This document shows, piece after piece, positions 16,806-25,257 of a stretch of DNA of 64,000 nucleotides. The stretch covers positions 1-64,000 of the forward strand of contig CAWCJC010000007.1 of the NCBI GenBank assembly GCA_963795835.1. Direction: 5' to 3'. Position 1 is the first letter of the stretch. Each line of letters starts with the position of its first letter. The notes under the pieces were generated by a model. That model made no database searches, was not told the DNA's origin, and was given only the letters and a program-made list of their open reading frames with translations. Position numbers and translations under genes: made by a program. The stretch is from JALYXI01 sp963795835 (GTDB taxonomy: Bacteria > Acidobacteriota > Terriglobia > Bryobacterales > Bryobacteraceae).

Positions 16806-17753
16806 ATGGCTAATTCATCAGTTATCAAATTTGGTTTGGCGGCACTGATTTCCGCCCAGGCCTGGGGTGCCATTCCGGCGCATCCGGGAATGCTGAATTA
16901 TGTAGAAGGTCAGGCCAGTATTAATGGGCAGCAGGTAACATCGAAGCAGGTCGGCACGGCTGAAGTGGAACAGGGGCAAACCATCGAAACAGGTTCCGGC
17001 AAGGCGGAAGTATTACTTACGCCTGGCGTTTTCCTTCGTTTGGGAAACAATAGCGCCGTCCGTTTCGATAATGAAGGCCTCGCGAGTACTCAAGTGGAAG
17101 TCGTCCACGGCAAGGCGATGGTAGAAGCAACCGACTTGAAGGAGCACAACAATATACAGATCGCGGACCGCGGTTCGGTCACTACGCTCGAAAAGAACGG
17201 ACTGTATGGATTCGATGCCAATCAAGGAAACGTTGAGGTGTACGACGGTAAGGCGCAAGTTCGTGAGAACGATCGCACAATCGATCTAAAGAAAGGTAAG
17301 AGGACTGAGGTCGCGGTACTGCAGCCCGAAAAGTTTGACCGCAAAGATAATTCGGACGACCTTTACCGCTGGAGTGATCTCCGTTCCCAGTATCTATCTC
17401 AGGCCAGCGCTTCCTCCGCCCGCACTTATTTTGTAGGCGGCAGCGGGTGGTTAGGTGGAGGCTGGTATTGGAATCCATACTATAGCTTCTATTCTTACTT
17501 GCCCGGTGATGGATTCCTTTATAGCCCGTTTGGTTATGGATTCTATTCCCCACTGGGTTATCGCAATTACTTTGGGGGCGGCTATTATGGGGGCGGCGTC
17601 GTTTATCACGGCGGCGACCGAAGCGGTAACTTCGGGCGAAGTGCGGCTCGGCCGGCATACAATACCACGAGCGTTCCTTTCGGACGGTCTTCCGCTGGCT
17701 TCAGCCATGGTGCTACATTCGCGGGAGGCAGCCACGCCAGCGGCCGCCGCTAA
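16806..17753 (+). CDS. Secreted FecR-domain protein with Gly/Tyr-rich tail
   Basis: After a signal peptide (MANSSVIKFGLAALISAQAW, cleavage near AWGA) comes a FecR-like beta domain: YVEGQASINGQQ, then VEQGQTIETGSGKAEVLLTP, LRLGNNSAVRFDN and VEVYDGKAQVREN. The last 90 residues are very rich in Gly, Tyr, Phe and Ser (for example FYSPLGYRNYFGGGYYGGG), a low-complexity surface-type tail. There is no membrane helix between, so unlike true FecR it cannot pass a signal to a cytoplasmic sigma factor by itself. It precedes an ECF sigma factor gene by 64 bases, which hold two hairpins. Function unknown. Confidence 0.75.
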   Translation: MANSSVIKFGLAALISAQAWGAIPAHPGMLNYVEGQASINGQQVTSKQVGTAEVEQGQTIETGSGKAEVLLTPGVFLRLGNNSAVRFDNEGLASTQVEVVHGKAMVEATDLKEHNNIQIADRGSVTTLEKNGLYGFDANQGNVEVYDGKAQVRENDRTIDLKKGKRTEVAVLQPEKFDRKDNSDDLYRWSDLRSQYLSQASASSARTYFVGGSGWLGGGWYWNPYYSFYSYLPGDGFLYSPFGYGFYSPLGYRNYFGGGYYGGGVVYHGGDRSGNFGRSAARPAYNTTSVPFGRSSAGFSHGATFAGGSHASGRR

Positions 17754-17760
17754 CGCACCT

Positions 17761-17799
17761 ACCCGAGTTTCCGGGTGGACAGGCCCGCAAAGCCTGTCC
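17761..17799 (+). repeat. Two adjacent hairpins between fecR-like and sigma genes
   Basis: ACCCG/CGGGT around six bases (17761-17776) is followed at once by the perfect 8-bp pair GGACAGGC/GCCTGTCC around seven bases (17777-17799). No T run follows. Position just after a stop codon and the compact double-palindrome form recall REP-type elements, but I see no second copy in the window. Confidence 0.5.
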
Positions 17800-17817
17800 T
17801 ATCCTGGAACCAAGGGT

Positions 17818-18447
17818 ATGGCCCCAACGGAAAGCAGTAATCCAGAAGTTGCCGAGGAAGTAGAACTAATAGCGCAGGCGCGAACCGGGAACGCGCGCGC
17901 ATTTAGCACTCTGCTAGAACGGTATGAACGAAAGATTTTTCGCCTGGCTCAACATATAACGCAGAACCGCGAGGATGCGGAAGATGTTCTCCAGGAAACT
18001 TTTTTAAAAGCTTACGAGCATTTAGATCAATTTCAAGGCAACTCGAAGTTTTATACCTGGATTGTCCGCATCGCGGTAAACCAGGCGTTAATGAAACTGC
18101 GGAAACGCAAGACGGACCGGACAGTTTCCATGGATGAAGGGATCGACACCGGGGAAGATATCATGGTTCGCGAAATCGCGGCCTGGGATGAAAATCCGGA
18201 ACAGCGTTACTCCCGTGACGAAATGAATGAGATTCTAACTAACGCTGTCGACAGCCTTGCTCCCGCGTACCGCACAGTTTTCGTGCTCCGCGACGTTGAG
18301 GAGCTTTCCACGGAAGAAACGGCTGAAGCGCTCGATCTATCTATCCCAGCGGTGAAGAGCCGCCTGCTTCGCGCCCGCCTGCAGCTACGTGATAAGCTTT
18401 CGAAGTTCTTCAAACATAGAGCGGAGGGCACCTTTGCTTACATGTAA
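17818..18447 (+). CDS. ECF (RpoE-like) RNA polymerase sigma factor
   Basis: Region 2 is FSTLLERYERKIFRLAQHI through AEDVLQETFLKAYEHLDQF and FYTWIVRIAVNQALMKLRKR; region 4 is LAPAYRTVFVLRDVEELSTE with the helix-turn-helix IPAVKSRLLRARLQLRDKL. There is no region 3, so this is an extracytoplasmic-function sigma factor of about 209 residues. The ATG at 17818 follows AAGGG closely; the frame stays open upstream but that part is a shadow of the neighbouring gene. The next gene, overlapping by 14 bases, encodes a zinc-finger anti-sigma factor, giving the usual regulatory pair. The target regulon is unknown, though glmS is downstream in the same run. Confidence 0.93.
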   Translation: MAPTESSNPEVAEEVELIAQARTGNARAFSTLLERYERKIFRLAQHITQNREDAEDVLQETFLKAYEHLDQFQGNSKFYTWIVRIAVNQALMKLRKRKTDRTVSMDEGIDTGEDIMVREIAAWDENPEQRYSRDEMNEILTNAVDSLAPAYRTVFVLRDVEELSTEETAEALDLSIPAVKSRLLRARLQLRDKLSKFFKHRAEGTFAYM

Positions 18448-18700
18448 AGAATTTTTAGCCGGGCTCAGCGATTTTCTCGACGAAGAAACAGATCTTGAGA
18501 TCAAAGAGAAGCTGCAGCGCCACGTCACCGAATGCCCAAACTGCTGGGTGATCCACGACACAACCAAGAAGACGATTAAGGTATACAAAGGGATGCAAGC
18601 GTGCTCGATTCCTGAAGCAGTTCATGAGCGCTTGCTGGCAGCCCTGGAGAGAAAAGCCGCCGCTCAAAGTGCTTTGGTTCACAGTAAGATGAACCCATGA
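18434..18700 (+). CDS. Zinc-finger (zf-HC2) anti-sigma factor
   Basis: An 88-residue protein carrying the ZAS motif: Cys in LTCKEFLAG, then HVTECPNC (H-x3-C-x2-C), embedded in the helical anti-sigma domain. There is no membrane helix, so it is a soluble anti-sigma factor, a form often used for redox sensing. A TTG at 18434 is the best start because GGAGGG lies five bases before it and the conserved domain begins at the next residue; a GTG at 18389 would add 15 residues. It overlaps the sigma gene end and shares ATGA with purS. It should hold the preceding sigma factor inactive until a cytoplasmic signal. Confidence 0.85.
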   Translation: MLTCKEFLAGLSDFLDEETDLEIKEKLQRHVTECPNCWVIHDTTKKTIKVYKGMQACSIPEAVHERLLAALERKAAAQSALVHSKMNP

Positions 18701-18915
18701 AAGCTCGCGTTACCGTTTCGCTGAAACGAACGGTCTTGGATCCGCAAGGACAAGCGATCCGAAATGCTCTCGCCACACAAGGGCACCATGTGCAGGATGT
18801 GCGCCAGGGCAAGGTCTTTGAGATGGACGTCGAACCCTCCACCGACCTTGAGACGATTGCCCGGGAAGTGTTGACCAACCCGGTGATCGAAGAATATCGG
18901 ATCGAGTACCTTTAG
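18697..18915 (+). CDS. purS: Phosphoribosylformylglycinamidine synthase subunit PurS
   Basis: PurS is the small structural subunit that bridges PurQ and PurL in the fourth step of purine synthesis. The 72 residues fit well: KARVTVSLKRTVLDPQGQAI, VQDVRQGKVFEMDVE and the C-terminal NPVIEEYRIEYL are the family blocks. It overlaps the anti-sigma stop by ATGA and ends two bases before glmS. It is unusual to find it away from purQ and purL, which are not in this window; why it sits inside a sigma-factor operon is unclear. Confidence 0.9.
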   Translation: MKARVTVSLKRTVLDPQGQAIRNALATQGHHVQDVRQGKVFEMDVEPSTDLETIAREVLTNPVIEEYRIEYL

Positions 18916-18917
18916 CG

Positions 18918-20771
18918 ATGTGCGGCATTGTCGGTTACATCGGCCAAAAGCGAGCGGTTCCCGTCATTCTCGAAGGTCTCAAAAAGCTGGAATATCGGGG
19001 CTATGATTCGGCAGGCATTGCGGTTTATTGCGATGACGATTCGTTAGGCATCCGCCGGGCCCCCGGGAAGCTGCGGAATCTGGAAGAGGCTGTGAAGCTC
19101 GATCCGGTAGACGGCCGCTACGGAATCGGGCACACGCGCTGGGCCACCCACGGCCGCCCCACCGAAGAAAACGCGCATCCCCATCGCGATTGTTCGGGCG
19201 ATATCGTAGTGGTGCATAACGGGATCGTGGAGAACTTCATTCCGCTGAAGGCCCAACTGGAGCGGGAAGGCCACACCTTCAAAACGGAAACCGATACCGA
19301 GATCATCGCGCACCTGATCGAGAAAAATTTCAAGGGCAATTTGGAGGACGCTACTCGGGCCGCTGTCCGCGAAATTACCGGTGTGTTCGCCCTGGCCGCT
19401 CTGTCACGCAAGGATCCGGACAAAATCGTGGCTGCACGTTCCGGTCCCCCGGTGGTGATTGGCATCGGAGAAGGTGAGTTCTTCGTGGCTTCCGATGTTC
19501 CCGCCATCCTGAGCCACACACGCAACATGTTTTTCCTTGCGGACGGCGATTTTGCCATTCTCACGCAAGCCGGCGTCACGCTAACCGATATCGACGGCAA
19601 CCCCATTCATCGCGAGATCCAGCACGTCACTTGGGACCCGATCATGGCGGAAAAGGGCGGCTACAAGCATTTCATGCTCAAGGAAATCTTCGAGCAGCCG
19701 CGCGCCGTAAAGGACACGACGCTCGGCCGTGTCAGCCAGGAAACCGGAGAGATCTATCTGGGCGAAATGGATATCTCGCCCGAAGAGTTCCGCGGCTTTG
19801 AACAGGTCAAGATTATTGCCTGCGGCACCAGTTGGCACGCCGCGCTGGCGGGCAAGTTCATGATCGAAAAACTGGCGCGCTTGCCGGTCGAGGTGGATTA
19901 CGGGAGCGAGTTCCGTTACCGCGATCCCATTCTGCGTCCGAATACGCTGACGGTCGTGATTTCGCAATCGGGCGAGACTGCCGACACCCTCGCGGCTCAG
20001 CGTGAAGCGAAAGGCAAGGGCTCGAAAACCCTCGCGATCTGCAACGTGGTGGGTTCCATGATCACGCGCGAAGCTTCGGGGGCGATTTACACGCACGCGG
20101 GTCCGGAGATTGGCGTTGCGTCCACAAAGGCGTTTACCTGCCAGTTGACCGCTCTGTTCCTGCTGGCGATGTATCTGGGCCAGAAGCGCGGCGCACTCTC
20201 GCAGGAACAGTCCGTGCATTACGTTCAGGAACTGACGAAGCTGCCCGGCAAACTGGAAGCTGTGCTGGCGCAGAATTCACTTTTCGAGGAGTTGGCGCGG
20301 AAGCTGTTTCGCTCGACAGATTTCTTATTCCTGGGGCGCGGCGTCCATTTTCCCATTGCGCTTGAGGGAGCCTTGAAGCTCAAGGAAATCTCCTATATTC
20401 ACGCGGAAGGGTATCCGGCGGGCGAAATGAAGCACGGCCCCAATGCCCTGATCGATGAGAAGTTGCCCGTGGTCGTACTGGCCGCGCGCGATACCGAAGA
20501 TGAAGCGAGCCGCACGCTCTATGAAAAGACGGTCTCGAATATCCAGGAAGTGAAAGCGCGTGAAGGTATCGTAGTCAGCGTGGTGTCGGAGGGCGACAAG
20601 GAAGCTTCCACTGTTTCGAATCACGTGATCGAGATTCCTTCCACCAGCGAACTGCTGCTTCCCATCCTCGAAGTAGTCCCGCTGCAGCTCCTGGCCTATC
20701 ACATCGCTGTCCGCCGGGGCTGCGATGTCGATCAGCCCCGCAACCTCGCCAAAAGCGTAACGGTCGAGTGA
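18918..20771 (+). CDS. glmS: Glutamine-fructose-6-phosphate aminotransferase GlmS
   Basis: GlmS makes glucosamine-6-phosphate from fructose-6-phosphate and glutamine, feeding peptidoglycan and lipopolysaccharide synthesis. The N-terminal glutaminase begins MCGIVGYIGQKRAV with the catalytic Cys at position 2 and includes LEYRGYDSAGIA, HTRWATHG and HNGIVEN. Two SIS domains follow (IIACGTSWHAALAGKF, ISQSGETADTLAAQREAKGK; then GRGVHFPIALEGALKLKEI and YPAGEMKHGPNALI). It ends LAKSVTVE. At 617 residues it is full length. The gene starts two bases after purS, so there is no room for a glmS ribozyme; control is probably through the upstream sigma operon. Confidence 0.97.
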   Translation: MCGIVGYIGQKRAVPVILEGLKKLEYRGYDSAGIAVYCDDDSLGIRRAPGKLRNLEEAVKLDPVDGRYGIGHTRWATHGRPTEENAHPHRDCSGDIVVVHNGIVENFIPLKAQLEREGHTFKTETDTEIIAHLIEKNFKGNLEDATRAAVREITGVFALAALSRKDPDKIVAARSGPPVVIGIGEGEFFVASDVPAILSHTRNMFFLADGDFAILTQAGVTLTDIDGNPIHREIQHVTWDPIMAEKGGYKHFMLKEIFEQPRAVKDTTLGRVSQETGEIYLGEMDISPEEFRGFEQVKIIACGTSWHAALAGKFMIEKLARLPVEVDYGSEFRYRDPILRPNTLTVVISQSGETADTLAAQREAKGKGSKTLAICNVVGSMITREASGAIYTHAGPEIGVASTKAFTCQLTALFLLAMYLGQKRGALSQEQSVHYVQELTKLPGKLEAVLAQNSLFEELARKLFRSTDFLFLGRGVHFPIALEGALKLKEISYIHAEGYPAGEMKHGPNALIDEKLPVVVLAARDTEDEASRTLYEKTVSNIQEVKAREGIVVSVVSEGDKEASTVSNHVIEIPSTSELLLPILEVVPLQLLAYHIAVRRGCDVDQPRNLAKSVTVE

Positions 20772-21169
20772 CGAAGGAGATTACGGTTGCAACCCGCGGC
20801 AAAGGCCTTTATGAAATCACTTCGCAGGCAACGTCCTTCGTCCGGGATTCCAAAGTCACCTCCGGCCTGCTAACAGCGTTCATTCGCCACACAAGCGCAT
20901 CACTGGTCATCCAGGAAAACGCCGACCCCGATGTCGTTGCCGACCTGAACGACTTCTTCGGCCGCCTCGTCAAAGAGTCTGACACGTGGTATCGACATCG
21001 CGACGAAGGGCCCGACGATATGACCAGTCACATCCGTTCCGCCCTCACGCAAACCTCGATCTCAATCCCCGTGCACGAAGGGCGCCTCGCCTTCGGCACA
21101 TGGCAAGGCCTGTTCGTCTTCGAGCATCGCGCTATCCCTCACCAGCGCCGCGTCGTCTTCCATATATGA
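20768..21169 (+). CDS. yjbQ: YjbQ/UPF0047 secondary thiamine-phosphate synthase-like protein
   Basis: The 133-residue protein matches UPF0047: FIRHTSASLVIQENADPDV near the middle, then WYRHRDEGPDDMTSHIRSAL and GTWQGLFVFEHR. Family members show weak thiamine-phosphate synthase activity and can suppress thiE defects, but the main physiological role is not settled. The start is a GTG at 20768 overlapping the glmS stop (GTGA), and the stop overlaps the next gene by ATGA, so it belongs to the same transcript. Confidence 0.9.
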   Translation: MTKEITVATRGKGLYEITSQATSFVRDSKVTSGLLTAFIRHTSASLVIQENADPDVVADLNDFFGRLVKESDTWYRHRDEGPDDMTSHIRSALTQTSISIPVHEGRLAFGTWQGLFVFEHRAIPHQRRVVFHI

Positions 21170-22149
21170 TCGAGTTCCGCCAAAAGCTGGACCGGCTCAA
21201 GACGAAGCAGGATTTCGAGTGGTACCGTTACGACTCCCTCGCCAACTGGACTTACATCGAGAAGCTCGTCCCCGAACTGCCGAAGGACAAACCCATCCTC
21301 GATATCGGAGCCGCGGATGGCGATCTCGCCTTCTTCCTCGAATCCATGGGTTATCAAGTCACGGCAATCGATTACCCGCCGACCAATCACAACCACATGG
21401 CGGGAATCCGCTACCTCAAGCAAGCCCTCAACTCAAGCGTCGAGATCCTGCAGATGGACATCGACACCCAGTTCACCCTTCCCAAACAAGACTACGGTGT
21501 CGCCCTGATCCTCGGTGCGCTTTACCACCTCAAGAACCCGATGTACCTGCTCGAAACCGTCTCGAAGCAGGCAAAGCAGATGATCGTCAGCACCAGGATT
21601 GCGAGACGCTTTCCCAACGTGGCCTCTGATCTCCGGCAAGTCAGCGCAGCCTACCTGCTCACCGATACCGAACTCAATCAGGACAACAGCAACTTCTGGA
21701 TTTTCACAGAAGCCGCCTTCCGCCAGATGCTGAAACGCACCAACTGGCAAATCGAAGCTCTCCAGACGTTCGGCGACACCGAAGCTAGCAACCCGATCGA
21801 CGCCGGTCACGACGAACGGGTGTTCTGCTTCGCGCGAAGCCGTTACGCGCTGGCGAATGTGGAGTTGCTCGATGGCTGGCACGAAGCAGAGGGCGAAGGC
21901 TGGCGATGGACGAAGCGCACATTCGCGATTCGGGCGGAAGGAACAGTGAAGATGAAGCTGTATCTGCTCCATCCGGTGACGCTGAAATCGACAGCCGGCC
22001 CGAGCGTAACCTACACGGAACCGGGTTACCACGAAGCTGTCTATGTTACAAAGGGGGAGACCCGGTTCGAACTCGATCGGGCCACTCCCCCGGATGAGCG
22101 GGACAACCGCGAGCGAGGCATTATCGTACACTCGCTCGAGATCGATTAG
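21166..22149 (+). CDS. SAM-dependent methyltransferase (CmoB/DUF1698-like)
   Basis: The 327-residue protein has the SAM-binding motif ILDIGAADGDLAFFLESMGY, the acidic strand end VTAIDYPPTN and motif IV ALILGALYHLKNPMYLLE, which place it near the CmoB/DUF1698 group. The last 100 residues form a separate beta-rich part (LLHPVTLKSTAGPSVTYTE). The ATG at 21166 was chosen because it shares ATGA with the yjbQ stop; the frame opens earlier at 20986 only as a shadow of yjbQ. Its stop interlocks with that of convergent ftsZ in TTAG. Substrate unknown; a sugar or tRNA modification role would both be guesses. Confidence 0.75.
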   Translation: MIEFRQKLDRLKTKQDFEWYRYDSLANWTYIEKLVPELPKDKPILDIGAADGDLAFFLESMGYQVTAIDYPPTNHNHMAGIRYLKQALNSSVEILQMDIDTQFTLPKQDYGVALILGALYHLKNPMYLLETVSKQAKQMIVSTRIARRFPNVASDLRQVSAAYLLTDTELNQDNSNFWIFTEAAFRQMLKRTNWQIEALQTFGDTEASNPIDAGHDERVFCFARSRYALANVELLDGWHEAEGEGWRWTKRTFAIRAEGTVKMKLYLLHPVTLKSTAGPSVTYTEPGYHEAVYVTKGETRFELDRATPPDERDNRERGIIVHSLEID

Positions 22150-23302
22150 TTCAGCATCTTATTGCTGTTGCGAAGGTAAGCGGGAACATCGAGATCGTCC
22201 GGATCGAGGAACACCGGAATCTCCTCTTCTTCCGCGACGGGAGCGGTCGCCTCCACAAACGGAGCGGGTTCCGGCTCCGGCTGCCCGCACAGTAACCGGA
22301 ATGAAGAAGGGCTCCTCTTTGACCAGTTCGGGAACAAAGAAGCCGGTGGCGATTACGGTCACCTTAACGGCGTCACCCATTCCGTCATTGGTGATCAGGC
22401 CGAAGCTGATTTGGGCATCGTCGCAATTCGCGGCGTCGCGCACGATGTTGCAAGCTTCCGTCATCTCATGCAGACCGAGAGCGGAAGAGCCGGTGACGTT
22501 GATCAGAATGCGGCGGGAGCCGGCGATCTTCGTGTCTTCGAGCAGCGGACACGCAATGGCGAGCTTGGCGGCTTGAATCACGGCGTTCTCGCCGGTCGCG
22601 GTCGCGGTGCCCATCATGGCGTGGCCCATCCCCATCATGGTGGCGCGAATATCGGAGAAGTCGAGATTGATGATGCCGGGTGTGAGAATGATGTCGCTGA
22701 TGCCTTGCACGGCTTGCCGCAGAATGTCGTCGGCAAGCTTGAACGCGTCAGTCATGCTGGTGCCGCGCGGAAGGATGGAGAGAAGGCGGTCGTTCGGAAT
22801 GGTGATCAGCGTGTCGCAACTGCCGGTTAGCTCCACCAGGCTCTTCTCCGCCGCCTTCATCCGCTTCGGTCCTTCGAAGCTGAAAGGCTTGGTGACCACG
22901 GCAACGGTCAGCGCGTCCAGTTCTTTGGCAAGCGATGCGACAACGGGGGCCGCTCCCGCGCCCGTGCCGCCGCCCAGCCCCGCGGTCACGAACACCATAT
23001 CCGCGCCGTGCAAGCAGTTCGAGGATTCGCTCGGTATCTTCGAGCGCGGCTTGGCGGCCGATTGCGGGATCAGACCCGACGCCCAGCCCCTTCGTGATCT
23101 TGGTCCCAATCTGAATCTTGTTGGGCACCCGTGAATTTTCAAGCGATTGGATGTCCGTGTTCATGACGTAGAACTCCGGCCCATCGAGACCCTGTTCCAT
23201 CATGCGCCCCACCGCGTTCAAGCCGGCGCCGCCCACGCCGATCACCTTGATGCGGGCACCTTTGCGTACCTCGTCCTGAAGTTCAAACCGTATGTCTTCC
23301 AT
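22146..23302 (-). CDS. ftsZ: Cell division protein FtsZ, two frame breaks
   Basis: FtsZ is the GTP-dependent tubulin homologue that forms the division ring. The N-terminal part is IKVIGVGGAGLNAVGRMMEQ through QIGTKITKGLGVGSDP; after one extra base near 23006-23015 the chain continues GADMVFVTAGLGGGTGAGAA (the GTP-binding G box) to FIPVTVR; after a second near 22285 it runs QPEPEPAPFV and ends DLDVPAYLRNSNKMLN, the conserved C-terminal peptide that binds FtsA. Total span is 385 codons plus two bases. FtsZ is essential, so sequencing error is the natural reading. It is the last gene of the division cluster, nine bases after ftsA. Confidence 0.94.
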
Positions 23303-23311
23303 ATTGCTCCC

Positions 23312-24511
23312 TTACCTTAGAATTCTTCCCAGCAGACCGATCGATCGCCGGTCCAAGTCCACTTGTGTATTCAGACGCCCCGAGTACATCGCGAGCCCGA
23401 TCGCGGTACTCCAGGACGGCTCATCGAGGTCGGCCGGCCAATCCTGCAGACCGATTCCTAATCCCAAACGCACTTGGCACCCGAGCACGTGTTCGCCAAC
23501 GTCGCACATCCCTTGCAAGTGCGCGCCGCCACCGGTGAGCACCAGGCCGCTGGTCAGCCCGCGCTGCATGCCCACGCGCGTCAGTTCCTTCTTCACCATC
23601 TGGAAAAGCTCCTCGGCCCGAGCTTCGATGATCTCGTTCAGCCGCTTGCGTGAGGCTTCCCGCGGTTCCCTGCCCTCCGGCACCGGGATTTCGATGTAGC
23701 TGTTGTTTGCGGTCCAACTGGCGAAGGCGCTTCCGTACTCTTCCTTCACGATTTCGGCGTGTTCGGCGCTGACGCGAAGTACGTGCGCGATGTCGCGGGT
23801 GAAGTGGTCGCCGCAGATCGGAATGGTGGCGGCGAGCTGCAATGCCTCGTCGTAGTAGACGACCAGTTCTGAGGACTGCGAACCGATATCGAGACAGGCA
23901 ATCCCTTCATGCCGGTCCTCCGGCAGAACGGAAGCGTAGAAGCTGGCAATGCCGTCGAACACGGTTTCGTCCACGCTGAGGTGCGCCTGGTTGATGGCGC
24001 CGATCAAGGCGTTGTGCTCCGTGTCAGAGGCAGTAATCAGATGCACGTTGGCTTCAAGCGAGTAGGCCAGCATCTTGCGGGGATCGCGGTATCCGGGGTG
24101 GTCGTCCACCACGAAATCCTGCGGGAACATCTGCAGGATCATGCGGTCGTCGGTGAGTTGCACGCGGGAGGCGCGCTTGAGGCAGGTGTTGACGTCGGGC
24201 TGGCCGATTTCGCGAGGACGGCCGAGTTCGAACTTGCTGCGAGTGCTGGCTCCGCGCACCGTCAGACCGCCGAAACTGGCGGTAACGCTTTCAACGAGCG
24301 TGTGCGCCATGGCTTCGGCCTGCTGCACCGCCTCAAGGATGCAGCGTGAAACGGCTTGCTGATCGGCAATGCGGCTCTTCTGCCAGCCTTGCGATTCCAC
24401 CATCCCGCAGCCGAGGAAGCGGATGCGGTCGTGGTCCACCTTGCAGATGACGGCGCGCGTATACCGCGAACCGGCATCGAGTCCGACAGCGAGATTCGGT
24501 TGAGTGCTCAT
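23312..24511 (-). CDS. ftsA: Cell division protein FtsA
   Basis: FtsA is the actin-like ATPase that anchors FtsZ to the membrane. The phosphate-1 loop is AVGLDAGSRYTRAVICKV, the SHS2 insertion follows (VTASFGGLTVRG), phosphate-2 is IACLDIGSQSSELVVY, and the adenosine motif is LVLTGGGAHLQGM. The chain ends SIGLLGRILR, a short amphipathic tail of the type used for membrane attachment. The start overlaps the ftsQ stop by ATGA and ftsZ follows after nine bases. Confidence 0.95.
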   Translation of the reverse strand: MSTQPNLAVGLDAGSRYTRAVICKVDHDRIRFLGCGMVESQGWQKSRIADQQAVSRCILEAVQQAEAMAHTLVESVTASFGGLTVRGASTRSKFELGRPREIGQPDVNTCLKRASRVQLTDDRMILQMFPQDFVVDDHPGYRDPRKMLAYSLEANVHLITASDTEHNALIGAINQAHLSVDETVFDGIASFYASVLPEDRHEGIACLDIGSQSSELVVYYDEALQLAATIPICGDHFTRDIAHVLRVSAEHAEIVKEEYGSAFASWTANNSYIEIPVPEGREPREASRKRLNEIIEARAEELFQMVKKELTRVGMQRGLTSGLVLTGGGAHLQGMCDVGEHVLGCQVRLGLGIGLQDWPADLDEPSWSTAIGLAMYSGRLNTQVDLDRRSIGLLGRILR

Positions 24512-25257
24512 TTGGTGGTGATCCGGTCATCGAGCCGGAGATCGAACACTTGCGCCTCGGGCGAGTTGCGCGCAATCTCCGGGTAATGGTTCATGAAGTT
24601 TTGAAAGCGGGGAAGGAAGTTTCGATCACCCATCCAGAGTTCCGCGGCGCGGCCGCTTAACTGGACGGTTACGCGAAGGTCCTGCAGATTCTGGGCATTG
24701 ATTTCGGACAGCTTCGAGGCTTCGGAGCCAAGTTGGCGAACCAGTGAACTCATGGCGCCCGCGCGCACACTGCGTTCCTCTTCCGATTGATCTTCGGTGA
24801 TGCCGGTAAGAACGGGAAGGCTGAAACGAACGCGCGGCGGCGGCGAAAGGAATACGCCCGCCGCATCCATAAGGACGTACTGCTGACTCGGCAAATTCAC
24901 GAAGGCTACCGGCTTGCGCTCCTTGACGTGGACCAGCAGCCGGTTCGGCCACAGCCGAGCTATCGAGGCTTCTTCCACCCAATCAATGGCAAGCAGGCGG
25001 CGGCGGCGTTCAGCCATGGGCGTGCGGAAAGTACTGCGGCCATAGTCGTTCGCGAAGACTTGCAGAAGGCGGCTCTTGGATGCGAAGCGCGCGCCTTCCA
25101 CGGTGATGCCACTGCGTAGGGCAAAGTGGCTGTCCGTGAGCACGAAATCCTGAATGCGCTTTCCGGCGTAGAGAGCGGTTGCCCCAAGGCCAGCCCATGC
25201 AGAGAGCGTGAAGACCAGCTTCCAGGGGAAGCGTTTGGCCGGGATGACTTTAGGCAT
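24508..25257 (-). CDS. ftsQ: Cell division protein FtsQ
   Basis: FtsQ links periplasmic and cytoplasmic division proteins. The 249 residues show a short basic cytoplasmic start (MPKVIPAKRFPWK), one membrane helix (LVFTLSAWAGLGATALYAG), a POTRA domain (VEGARFASKSRLLQVFANDY) and the FtsQ beta domain with IDWVEEASIARLWPNRLLVH. The ATG at 25257 overlaps the reconstructed murC end by eight bases. In many bacteria murB or ddl lies between murC and ftsQ; here the two genes overlap directly. Confidence 0.92.
   Translation of the reverse strand: MPKVIPAKRFPWKLVFTLSAWAGLGATALYAGKRIQDFVLTDSHFALRSGITVEGARFASKSRLLQVFANDYGRSTFRTPMAERRRRLLAIDWVEEASIARLWPNRLLVHVKERKPVAFVNLPSQQYVLMDAAGVFLSPPPRVRFSLPVLTGITEDQSEEERSVRAGAMSSLVRQLGSEASKLSEINAQNLQDLRVTVQLSGRAAELWMGDRNFLPRFQNFMNHYPEIARNSPEAQVFDLRLDDRITTK

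Noticed and set aside
17455..17817. Open frame extending the ECF sigma factor upstream by 121 codons
   Set aside because: It overlaps the Gly/Tyr-rich end of the FecR-like gene in another frame, and sigma region 2 begins well after the ATG at 17818.
18700..18917. glmS ribozyme or riboswitch ahead of glmS
   Set aside because: purS ends two bases before glmS and occupies the whole upstream region, and no ribozyme core is seen.
22146..23302. ftsZ and other broken genes as true pseudogenes
   Set aside because: ftsZ, mraY, murC, murE, carB and guaB are required for growth, conservation is undiminished on both sides of each break, and the breaks share one signature (one extra base).
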